Shown here one piece after another: positions 12,104 to 23,700 of a stretch of 64,000 nucleotides of DNA. The notes beneath the pieces are model-generated. The model was not told the DNA's origin, ran no database searches, and saw nothing but the letters and a program-made list of their open reading frames with translations. The DNA comes from Megaleporinus macrocephalus. Lineage: Eukaryota > Chordata > Actinopteri > Characiformes > Anostomidae. Both the position numbers and the translations under genes were made by a program. The stretch's first letter is position 1, and each line of letters begins with the position of its first letter. The stretch spans positions 40,341,921 through 40,405,920 of the forward strand of contig CM038718.1 in the NCBI GenBank assembly GCA_021613375.1, in the 5' to 3' direction.

Positions 12104-13074
12104 TGTATGTATATCAATAACACTACAGCTGAGGTTTTTCTAGCTTAACTAGATTCAAGTGCAAAGTGATAACTAGAGATGAAAACAGTTGATCCATGGA
12201 AAAACTGGTGCGGCCCTATTCTTCATATGCTCTCCGTGTTCATATTAACTCAGCGTCTGTCAGACGGCCAGCTACAGCGAAGTTTAAAATCAACACCGTG
12301 CCCCATCCCCCTGCAGTTACCACAGTAACCAGAGCCAAAAATAGCAGCCCGATGCAGGGGGCCATTCAACATCACATTCCCCTTGATGCTAGATGCTATT
12401 TATACCCACTGCTGGTGAGAGGAATGCGAGAGAAACAGCTACGTGGTGCTTAGCTGTCCAATTAATGTCATCACGAGGGAGGCGAATCACGCTCTCCCTT
12501 CCACCCCATCATGCTCAGCCACACAGCCGTGCACATACAAGTCCGGCGGGTTCGAATGAAGCCACTCGAGAGCTCCGGCAGATATTTGTATATATGCACC
12601 GTCGTGTGCCGAGCTAATTGCTTTGCAGTCTTCTGCAGAGCCACGCCGCAGGTCTGCCCATGTTGGAGGGAGCCGGGATGCGGCGCTTTGGCAAGTGGCA
12701 TACGAACCACCGCGCCTGGGATTGGCCGGCGCGTTGCCCTGGAAACCGCCTCACGCAGCCTCCTCGGTGTGTGATGAGTGGATACGCCGAGCCAGGCGTC
12801 CGAATCCGAATCCAAGTCAAACATTGGCTGACATTTAAAGCGCCAGCACACTCACACAGCCAATGGAAGTGAATGGCTGTCACTCACTGTTCCAGAACCG
12901 TCTTTTTCTTTTCTCCCCGTCTTTTTTTGTCTCCCGTCCCGTCCCTGGCATCCCTCCTCCGCTGTATCCTGAGTTCTAGCGCTCTCCTCCGCACTAGGAA
13001 CACAAGAGCGCGAACAGTGGCTTTGCCTTTGGTTACGCATTTAAAGCTGAAAGCAGCTGAAAGTCGACTCTTCA

Positions 13075-13075
<1 letters not shown>
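12104..13075. promoter_or_regulatory. CpG-rich non-repetitive block, candidate regulatory element
   Basis: GC- and CpG-rich, apparently unique DNA standing out from the AT-rich repeats either side. It contains GTTACCACAGTAAC at 12316-12329, an exact fit to the RFX X-box consensus GTNRCC-N0-3-RGYAAC, and GTTGCCCTGGAAAC at 12733-12746 (one mismatch) beside an ATTGG CCAAT box. Several overlapping open frames exist on both strands but none has a recognisable domain or splice pattern. It could be a promoter, an enhancer or a missed exon of an upstream gene. Confidence 0.35.

Positions 13076-13076
<1 letters not shown>

Positions 13077-13120
<44 letters not shown>
13077..13120. repeat. (CA)n microsatellite
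   Basis: About 22 uninterrupted CA dinucleotides. Confidence 0.9.
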
Positions 13121-13122
<2 letters not shown>

Positions 13123-13224
13123 AGTCTGTCAGATGTGATAAGAGCATTAACAGTCACGAAGCAAGAAGTTATAAGTCATTATATAAAATAAACAAGTCTA
13201 CGAGTGGGCGTTTAGTCTACAATA

Positions 13225-13430
13225 GAGACACGTGGATGGATAATTGGACGGAAACATGGAGGATTAGATGGATGAATGGATGGGTGGGTGGATGGACAGG
13301 GTTACTGACTGATTGATTAATACATGGACAGGATGAATAGTTGAATGATTGATGTCTATACGAAGGAGACATGGATATATGGACGGATGGATAAGTATTA
13401 TGATGACGGGATGAATGGTTGATGGATGGG
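13225..13430. repeat. Degenerate (GGAT)n repeat
   Basis: GATGGATGAATGGATGGGTGG-like text that grades into the 89-bp array that follows; similar text resumes at 14630-14960. Confidence 0.75.
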
Positions 13431-14640
13431 GTTGACAGGTCTACAGGTAGGTGTTTATTGATTAAGAGAGATATATGGATAGATGAATAGATGATCAGAT
13501 GATATGATTGATGGATGGAGTTGACAGGTCTACAGGTAGGTGTTTATTGATTAAGAGAGATATATGGATAGATGAATAGATGATCAGATGATATGACTGA
13601 TGGATGGAGTTGACAGGTCTACAGGTAGGTGTTTATTGATTAAGAGAGATATATGGATAGATGAATAGATGATCAGATGATATGATTGATGGATGGAGTT
13701 GACAGTTCTACATGTGGGTGTTTATTGATTAAGAGAGATATATGGATAGATGAATAGATGATCAGATGATATGATTGATGATGGATGGAGTTGACAGGTC
13801 TACAGGTAGGTGTTTATTGATTAAGAGAGATATATGGATAGATGAATAGATGATCAGATGATATGATTGATGGATGGAGTTGACAGGTCTACAGGTAGGT
13901 GTTTATTGATTAAGAGAGATATATGGATAGATGAATAGATGATCAGATGATATGATTGATGGATGGAGATGACAGGTCTACAGGTAGGTGTTTATTGATT
14001 AAGAGAGATAAATGGATAGATGAATAGATGATCAGATGATATGATTGATGGATGGAGTTGACAGGTCTACAGGTAGGTGTTTATTGATTAAGAGAGATAT
14101 ATGGATAGATGAATAGATGATCAGATGATATGATTGATGGATGGAGTTGACAGGTCTACAGGTAGGTGTTTATTGATTAAGAGAGATATATGGATAGATG
14201 AATAGATGATCAGATGATATGATTGATGGATGGAGTTGACAGGTCTACAGGTAGGTGTTTATTGATTAAGAGAGATATATGGATAGATGAATAGATGATC
14301 AGATGATATGATTGATGGATGGAGTTGACAGGTCTACATGTAGGTGTTTATTGATTAAGAGAGATATATGGATAGATGAATAGATGATCAGATGATATGA
14401 TTGATGGATGGAGATGACAGGTCTACAGGTAGGTGTTTATTGATTAAGAGAGATATATGGATAGATGAATAGATGATCAGATGATATGAGTGATGGATAT
14501 AGTTGACAGGTCTACAGGTAGGTGTTTATTGATTAAGAGAGATAAATGGATAGATGAATAGATGATCAGATGATATGATTGATGCATGGAGTTGACAGGT
14601 CTACAGGTGGGTGTTTACTGATGAAGGAGCACATATGGAT
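13431..14640. repeat. 89-bp minisatellite, about 14 copies
   Basis: Unit begins GTTGACAGGTCTACAGGTAG and recurs every 89 bp from 13431 to 14591 (13 intervals, one carrying 3 extra bases). Copies are nearly identical, implying recent spread. The unit includes GATAGATGAATAGATGATCA, so it probably arose from the surrounding GGAT/GATA-rich DNA. Confidence 0.95.
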
Positions 14641-14965
14641 GGATGAATGGATGATTAGATGAATGGATTATAGATAGATTCGACAGTTTTACAGCTGGAT
14701 GTTTACTGTACAAGTGAGACATTCGGACTGAACGATGGATGATTGATGGATGGATGGGTGTATGAAAGGAATGAATGGATGGATGGATATACGGTTCTAT
14801 GGATGGATAGAATGATTGGGTGGAATGAATAGGAGCATACAGGTAGGTGTTTATTATGCAACAAGTGTGTGGTTTCTATACAATGGAGACATATGGATGG
14901 ATGACTGGTTGGATAGATTGATGGATGGATGATATATGTATAAAAAGAATGTATGGATGGTCTTC
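14640..14965. repeat. Degenerate (GGAT)n and array edge
   Basis: GGATGGATG-type simple sequence with diverged pieces of the 89-bp unit (ACAGGTAGGTGTTTATT near 14838). No gene. Confidence 0.6.
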
Positions 14966-14979
14966 CTCTATTATATATA

Positions 14980-15785
14980 TCATTATTTTGAGATACTAAA
15001 TCATCCTTTTGATATACTAAGTCATATTGATTAGTTAGCCATCATTATGAGATCATTAGTCACTATTCTAAAATACAAAGCCATAATTAATAAACAGTAA
15101 GTCATAGTTATGAGTCACCAAGTCACTATTAATAATAAGTAAGTCATAATTATAAAATACTGAGTCGTAATGATAGTAAATCATAATTATGACACAGTAA
15201 GTCATTATTTAGGAGGTGATATTCTAAAAACTATATGACTATTAAGTCATAATTATGAGATACTAAATCATTATTATGATATATTAAGTGATATTGAGTC
15301 ATACAGTTAGCCATAATTGTGACAGTTAATCATCATTCTGAAACACAAAGTCATAATTAATAAAAAAGTAAGTCATAACTATGAGTCTGCAAGGTCATAA
15401 TTATGAACTACAAAATCATAATAATGAGATACTAAGTCATAATTATGACATAGCAAGTCGTTCTGAAATACAAAGTCATAATTAATAAAAAGTAAGTCCT
15501 TTTGAGTCACTAAGTCATAATTATGGAACTGCTAAGTCATAATTATGAACCACACAGGCATAATTATGAGATACTAACTCATATATGTGACATAGTAAGT
15601 CATTATTTCGAAATTAAAAGTCAAAGATATTAAAAAAAGTAAGTCATAATTATGAGATGCTAAGTCATAATGATTAGATGGTAAGTCCTAATTGCTGACA
15701 TCATTATTCCGAAGCTCATAATTCTAGACATACGTAAGTCATAATTATGAGATACCAAGTCATAATTATAGAAAACGTTCTTATT
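14980..15785. repeat. Degenerate AAGTCATAATTATGAG tandem repeat
   Basis: About 20-bp units such as TAAGTCATAATTATGAGATAC repeat with heavy divergence up to the ogfr promoter. The AT-rich palindromic TCATAATTATGA core recurs. Confidence 0.8.
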
Positions 15786-15839
15786 TATTATTATAAGTCA
15801 CTAAATGACTGTATATTTGTGTCCAGTGGTAGAAACGGG

Positions 15840-16094
15840 TTTATAAGTATTTCGAGCTGGAGGCCCGTTTAAGATCTTCCCCTCTGCGCCGCGTCCACAC
15901 AGGCACTATGGTGTTTAGCTTAGCCGCTTAGCTCCAGCCGGCCCTGCGCCACAGCTGATGGGGCTTCAGGCTGCAGTGGATCCGGATGGTGTCGGAGCGT
16001 GAAAGCGGCCGGGAAACCGAACTTTTGAGCCTCGTGTAAGCTCCTTTAAGCCGCTGCTCACGGCCGGACCGGGACCGAGTGGATCTGGGGAAGC
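15840..16094 (+). promoter_or_regulatory. ogfr promoter / 5' UTR, CpG-rich
   Basis: GC- and CpG-rich stretch directly upstream of the ogfr ATG, in sharp contrast to the AT-rich repeat before it. I see no TATA box. An upstream ATG at 15908 opens a very short frame that stops after seven codons; whether it lies in the mRNA depends on the transcription start, which cannot be read here. Confidence 0.55.
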
Positions 16095-16220
16095 ATGGAG
16101 GACGACTTGGTGTGCGAGTACGACTCGACCTGGGACACGGAAAGCGACGGAGACGAGCTGGGGGAGAACCCGGCGCGGCGCTGCAGCCAGGACAAAAATA
16201 AAAAGAGCCGGGCTGCTTTC
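16095..16220 (+). CDS. ogfr: ogfr coding exon 1
   Basis: Encodes residues 1-42, starting [14 protein letters not shown] and ending SRAAF. The donor GTACGT follows at 16221. Exactly 42 codons, so intron 1 is phase 0. Open frame continues past the donor but loses similarity to the family. Confidence 0.9.
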
Positions 16221-19200
16221 GTACGTGCTCCCGCTAACATATCGCACCCAAACGGGGCTTTTTGGGCGGTCGGTCTGCGCTTGATGATCCGGGGGTGAAT
16301 TTAGAGCAGTTTTGTGTGTTTTTGTTGGGGTTAATGCCGGTTTTTGTTATGCTAAGCTAACAGGCTAATGCTGCGGATGCTGCGGATGCTGTTGCTGCTG
16401 CAGATGTGAGCTAGCGGCTAAGCTATGCTAAGCTAAGCTAGTGATGCTCAAGAAGTGCACCGTTATGTTTATGTTCTGCTCTGATCGCAGGATTTACTCA
16501 CAAATCGGGCTGATGAGCTGAAATAAGTGTTTAAAAGCGGTGAAGAAATGTGGGGCAAGGACGCGGACCAGCACTTGTGGGGGGGAGTCATGGTCCTCTT
16601 GGCTTTGGTCAGTGGTCATCACTATGGCTTGTGGCTTGACCATCACATAACGAGGGGTCCAGCTTTACAGATGAGCTTATTTTATTGAATGCGTTTGAAG
16701 AAATAGCTTTGTTTGGCTGGACAGGGCCACTTCTCACTGAATGAATGGAGCACAAGGGGGTGCAGAACAGTTCTAGGGGTCAGATGTGGTTTATAATTAG
16801 GTTACTCCTGCTTACATTAGTGGGGGCGGGGGGGGGGTAATTTTCTGTGTGCTGGACACACACTGTCTGCTGCATTGAGGATGCTCCTCCATATGAAGCC
16901 CACGCCGTGGTCATTCTCCCAGGTTTGGAGCATCCGTGGTGACATCACGAGAGCCAGAGCTCAGTTCAGTGGTGCATTACAAAAGATTCCTCCAGCTCCT
17001 TCTTCAGATGGGAATTCTAACTAGATTGGGAATTGTCTGCATCCCAACAGGATCATCGTCCTGGAGCGTTGGTTTGAGCTGGGCCTTGCATCAGCATCCC
17101 TTGCTTCCAAGCTTTGACCTTATATGGCATCTGTACTGCGTCTGATGTGGTTCTACATGCCCATTTACTCTCTATGGTCTTCTGGAGTGAAGCACTGCTT
17201 TTGTTGTTGAGCTCATGAATAATTGAGCTCTGCTCTGATTGGCTGACCAAATAATATGACCCTCTGTGTAAATAAGCTCCGCCCACATATTTAACAATAC
17301 CTACACTAGCTACTCGCTTTCATCTGCACATCAAACACAAAGTAGATTAAAGGTGTCTCTGTGAAACTTTCAGTTGAAGATGATCTGCTTTAACCAGCAC
17401 ACAGTGATCCACTCGCACAGCACGGCTGCTACTTCCAGTCACTGTTGTGGTTGTGGTGCTAATAAAGGTGGAGCTGCTCGTCTCTTCAGTCTCTTCAGTG
17501 TTGAACGCTGAGCTGAAGCTGCTCCATGGTGTCCGAGTGTTGGAGAAACTGTCTGGAGTGAAACGTACAGACTGCAGAGTTAAAGTTGTTCAGGATTCTG
17601 TTAAAGATGTTGGAAGTTCAGCAGCTGGTTTTGGGAATTCTCCGTTCCACCTTAAACGCTGCTGTGGTTCCATTCTGGCGTCTGTACGAGCTGCAGTGTT
17701 TAAGGTGGAACATTAGATGAAGAATGTGGAGAAGAGGAACTTCAGGCTGGTTTAAAGATGAACATGGAGCTCTGACAGTTGGGTTGTTTGTTGGGAAGGA
17801 ATGAAAAGTGGATAAATCACAGCCTGGAATGCTGGATTTGCTGAATACTGGATAAATATTAACCAGTCTGTTACGCACCAGTGTATCACTGGTGGTAAAG
17901 AGATTAACACATAAATAAACACAATATGGCTTCACAGGCCAAAAGTAGATCAGTTGGGCAGAATTGCAGAGTTTTCTAGTGTTTGGGGTGTTTCAAAGCA
18001 GTTTTGATGTGAAATGGTTTAGATGGTGTTTACAGTGGTGGTGATGGTGTTTACAGTGGTGGTGGTGGTGTTTACAGTAGTGATGGTGTTTACAGTGGTG
18101 GTGATGGTGTTTACAGTGATGGTGTTTACAGTGGTGGTGATGGTGTTTACAGTGATGGTGGTGATGGTGTTTACAGTGGTGGTGATGGTGTTTACAGTGA
18201 TGGTGGTGATGGTGTTTACAGTGGTGGTGGTGATGGTGTTTACAGTGGTGATGATGGTGTTTACAGTGGTGTTGATGTTTACGGTGGTGGTGATGATGGT
18301 GTTTATAGTGGTGGTGATGATGGTGTTTACAGTGGTGTTGATGTTTACGGTGGTGGTGGTGATGATGGTGTTTACAGTGGTGTTGATGTCTACGGTGGTG
18401 GTGATGGTGTTTACAGTGGTGATGATGATGTTTACAGTGGTGGTGATGGTGTTTACAGTGGTGATGATGATGTTTACAGTGGTGGTGATGGTGTTTACAG
18501 TGATGCTGTTTACAGTGGTGGTGATGGTGTTTACAGTGATAGTGGTGATGGTGTTTACAGTGGTGGTGGTGGTGATGGTGTTTACAGTGGTGATGATGGT
18601 AACCAGGGGTCTCCATGTCTACAACACAAATATACAAATTGTGTTTACTATCAAACCCACACGTGTCTTCTGAGTTTATATGACTGTTGATGGTAAAAAC
18701 CTGAAAATATGTTTTCTTCGGGGACTATTTGGCCTCACAGCGCACCGCATTTATCCTTCCACCATGAATAAGTTCTCACCAATAAGTAGTACTTATTAAC
18801 AGCTCTCCATCCATCCATCCGTCCACCGTTCTGTGCATTGCCTTGATTGACAGGCAAATGTTAAAAAGTAAAACTAGCTAATGTTAACGTGGGCAAACGC
18901 CAAACTGAACCTTTTGTGAACTTCCTTGATGTCGACTCACGGAAAGTTCTAGAATCAGAACTGTTTGTTGTGGTTTTCAAAAACATTGAGAACCTCACTC
19001 AGAGGTTCTGACCTGGATATGAAGGTCTGTACGTCACGGCTTATCAAGCTTCCTCTCTTCCACAGTGGTCCAATTCCTCTTCCAGGAACCTTCGGGCAGC
19101 AAAGGACATGCAGAACTACAGACACGGCTATCCAGTAGGTGTTTCTTCTTCAGGAGTCCTGATGATGATGATGATGATGATGATGATATCTCTCGAACTG

Positions 19201-20044
19201 TGATTTGAATCCTGTTTGTCTTCATTTCTGCCCAGAATATCATCGACGAGGAGACCCCGGAGGAACGGATGCCCAACTTGAAATTCTATTTAAATGAAAT
19301 AAAGTCTTCTCCCGATGGTACGTCACTTTCTCAGGGAGTTTTTGTCCCTGGAATTCCTGGAAAACTGTATGGAATGTGGTTTTGCTCTGTGTTTTAGATG
19401 TGTCCATTGAGATGTTTCACAACGAGTGGAGAACAGACTACAAGAGGCTAGAAAGAGTTCACTCCTACATTCAGTGGTGAGCTGTAATTATTTGTTTATT
19501 TTTATTTTTTTAAGTCTCCAAACAGAAGGTAAGTTATTAAATGACAGTTTCAATATTTGGCCTAAAGAAAAAAAGACTACAACGAAGTGACAAAATCAAA
19601 CCCAACTGATTTCAGTAATAAAGACATTTTCTTTAATGGTGCTGCTTTTTTTTTTTTCCTTTTTTTTTTTTGATTGAATACGAGCACATGGGTTACTCCA
19701 AGTCTGAAAGCGTAATGAACTGATCAGAGTTACCTGGAGTGACGTAGTTGTTTAGTAATGTTTGTGTGTAATTGGGTGAAGTTCACTGTAACAGCTACAT
19801 CATTCAACTCCAACTTATTAAGTCTATAACTTAGCTGTGCTACGCTAGTTAGCTTGAATTAAGTAGCGCTCACAATTCGAGCTGTTGAAAGTCTTTAGAT
19901 AGAAACCGCTTTTTTGAGCCGCCTGAACAACCCAGCCCTTTTCTCTGTTGCACGGTGACATCATCTCGTAACACAGTACTTATTGCCCGCCTACCAGCAA
20001 GCTTAGCTCACCCTCGCACAACACACAAGCTAAACCAGAAAAAA

Positions 20045-20092
<48 letters not shown>

Positions 20093-20150
20093 GTCTATCT
20101 GTCTATCTATCTTTTTCTCTATCTATTCCTCACAGTATAACTGTGATTAA

Positions 20151-20193
<43 letters not shown>

Positions 20194-20273
20194 CATCTAT
20201 CTATCCATCTATCTATCCATCTATCTATCCATCTATCTATCTATCGATCTATTCCTCACAGTATAACTGTGAT

Positions 20274-20315
<42 letters not shown>

Positions 20316-20389
20316 CCTCTCAGTGTAACTGCAGTGTCATCTATCTATCTATCTATCTATCTATCTATTCCTCACAATGTAACTGTGAT

Positions 20390-20435
<46 letters not shown>

Positions 20436-20550
20436 CCTCTCAGTGTAACTGCAGTGCCATCTATCTATCTGTCTATCTATCTATCATCTATCTATCTGTC
20501 TATCTATCTATCTTTTTCTCTATCTATTCCTCACAGTATAACTGTGATTA

Positions 20551-20619
<69 letters not shown>

Positions 20620-20680
20620 CTCTATCTGTCTATCTATCTATCTTTTTCTCTATCTATTCCTCACAGTATAACTGTGATTA

Positions 20681-20729
<49 letters not shown>

Positions 20730-23700
20730 GTCTATCTGTCTATCTGTCTATCTGTATCTTTAACTTTTTCTTTCTTATTTCGTATTTGTTTGCTTTTGTT
20801 TTGTTATTTTCTTCAGGAAATGTAAATCTGCTTATGTCTGCTTTCTGCACTAATTGCTTTCCATGTGCACACGTGTGAACCTCATAGGCTGTTTCCTTTG
20901 CGGGAGCCGGGAGTTAATTACATGGCTACAGAGCTCACCAAGAAAGAGATCCAGGTGAGAGTCACATACAGGAACATGACATCTAACTAAAGCATCCAGG
21001 TTCTGAGCTCCCCAGCGCATCCCCAGCCGGATTAATCTCTCATTACATAATCATTCCCTGTCGTGATCCTAGAGGAGCACGTTTTCCCACTAACGCACCA
21101 GCTTTAGCTCACGAAGAGCTTGTTAATGAGCTGATTAGGCGCGCTCGAGCAGGAAAACATCAAAATATGGAAGGCAGGAGTCCTACAGGACCACGATCGG
21201 CAATCAGTAGCATGCTGGGCAAGTTTTAAGGCCCCCATTAAAAATACGTGCCTTGTTGATTTTCCAAGTGTATTAAACTAACACGCCCTGCACAGAGAAT
21301 ACACTTAAAATTGGTATTTGTTTGCACATTTTAGTGCAAAATTTCTGAGTTTAACATCAGTTAATGCGCCTTAACTGCCCCAAAATACAGGCATTTTAGA
21401 AGGAAGTTTTTGATGCTCTTAATCAATCAATTAATCAAGCATCCTTTAAACTTTGTAAAATTTGCTATGCAGCAGAGTTAATATATAGAATATTGATTGA
21501 AAAACAAAGAAATTTATATAAGACAATTAAGGTATAAAACAAACAAGAGCATTACAATAGTTAAATCCCAAAAAAGAAATGTAATTTAAACAAATACAAG
21601 AGTTAAGAAATAACTAAAAATAATAAGAATATATAAAAGGGTAGTAAAATTTCAGAAACTGTAGTTAAGAAATAACTAAAAATAATAAGAATATATAAAA
21701 GGGTAGTAAAATTTCAGAAACTGCAGTTAAGAAATAACTAAAAATAATAAGAATAAATAAAAGGACAGTAAAAGTTCAGAAACAGTAGTTAAGTAACTAA
21801 AAATTAAAAGGATAAATAAAAGGATTGTAAAAGTTCAGAAACAATAGTTAAGAAGTAACTAAAAATAATAAGAATAAATAAAAGGATAGTAAAAGTTCAG
21901 AAACAGCAGTTAAGAAATAACTAAAAATAATAAGAATAAATAAAAGGATAGTAAAAGTTCAAAAACTATAATTAAAAAGTAACTAAAAATAAGAATAAAT
22001 AAAAAGATAGTAAAAGTTTAGAAACTATAGTTAAGAAATAACTAAAAATAATGAGAATAATTAAAAGGGTAGTAAAATTTCAGAAATTATAGTTAAGAAG
22101 TAACTAAAAATAAGAATAAATAAAATGATAGTAAAAGTTCAGAAACAATAGTTAAGAAATAACTAAAAATAATAGGAATAAATAAAAGGATAGTAAAAGT
22201 TTAGAAACAATAGTTAAGAAATAACTAAAAATAATTAGAATAAATAATAAAAGTTTAGTAAAGGTGTTTCAGCAGAATTTCTCACTGGATCAGATGGTGG
22301 CAATACTATTACTAAGTAATACTATTAGGATTAGATCTAAGAAATATCCCTGAGTAATATTACTTATAGTAGCCTTAAAATGTGTTACAGTTAACCCTTC
22401 AAATCCGAGTATGTGACACATAGATGCTAGTAGAATGTTAATATATTAATGAATTTGGCTAATATTTGGTCAAAACATTTTGCCAGCACCTGCAAAATTC
22501 CTGAAATATGCTGAAAATGCTGAGATTGTGATAGTGCTTCGTTCTGTTGCTCATTATTCACTGAAAATACATGATTGTGATCAGATGGACATGTTTAATA
22601 TTGATTTTGTTTCAACTTGGAATCATTCTGAGTGCTAAAACTCTGATACACAGCAGGACAGACTTTATCTTTAAAGTTTTAAAAATAGTTTGTGTATATT
22701 TGTGGGTATTAGGAGATGGATTGCTGGCTGATGAGTGGTCAGAGGTGGATGAAATCACTTTTTGGTCAGTAAGAGGATGGTCTTTGGAGTATTCTAATGT
22801 GTGAATCATGTTTTAGTTTCTAACTGTATTATAAAATAAAGGCTAAAATCAGAGAACTGATTTAGGGATTTTGGGTTTTTCGAGCTGGATTACTTACTGA
22901 TGCTGACATCACAGCTCGATGATGTCATACTGGTAAGTCAGGATTGTAGTCAGTAAGTCTGCTGAATGGTTTGATATGTGGATCATCTCTGTAGCTTAAA
23001 CCATTCTGAAGTTATGCTTTAGGTTCTAGAGGGTTAAATGGAGGAACCCAGAACCCCGTTATATATTATTTATGGATCAAGAAATTATGGGATATTTATT
23101 AAATGGAGCTAATAATATATTCCCATGGCTCCAAAAATTTATATTATTTACTAAACGATCTGTTATCACAGTAAAAGTTTTCATTTATTTATTTATTTAT
23201 TTATTTAAATCTCAGTCGGCTGGTTTGCTTATTTATTAATACTCTCTATTCTTGTTTCTTTCTCTGCTTTGTTAGTTATTTTTATGGTTTATAACACTTC
23301 TTCGCCAGTGTAGATGTTTTACTCTGAATTGGATCTGCTTCCCTGTTTTTCTTTTGTATAATATCAAAATTTTTGAATAATTTAAATGTGAAAAAAATTG
23401 TGCACAGGTCATATTTGATTTTTATTTAGATTTTTAGTAGATCTGAATTAATAAATCAGGAGGTTAGCTGTTTTAACTATTTTCTAAAAATAATATTGTT
23501 ATTAATATTATTATGCTATTACTGAATAAAACGCTGAGACTGGACTTGCTGTGTGCCGGACTGATCTTGTCTGATGAACTTCTCTGCAGGCGTTCCGGGA
23601 CAGCGAGGAGGCTAAAAGGCGTCTCGTGGATTCCTACGAGCTCATGTTGGGTTTTTATGGCATCCAGCTGCTGAGCCGAGAAACCGGCGAGGTCAAACGG

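Noticed and set aside
12196..12883. Several overlapping open frames on both strands in the CpG-rich block
   Set aside because: No recognisable domain, no consistent splice sites, and frames on both strands are equally open, as expected from GC-rich DNA. Kept only as a regulatory candidate.
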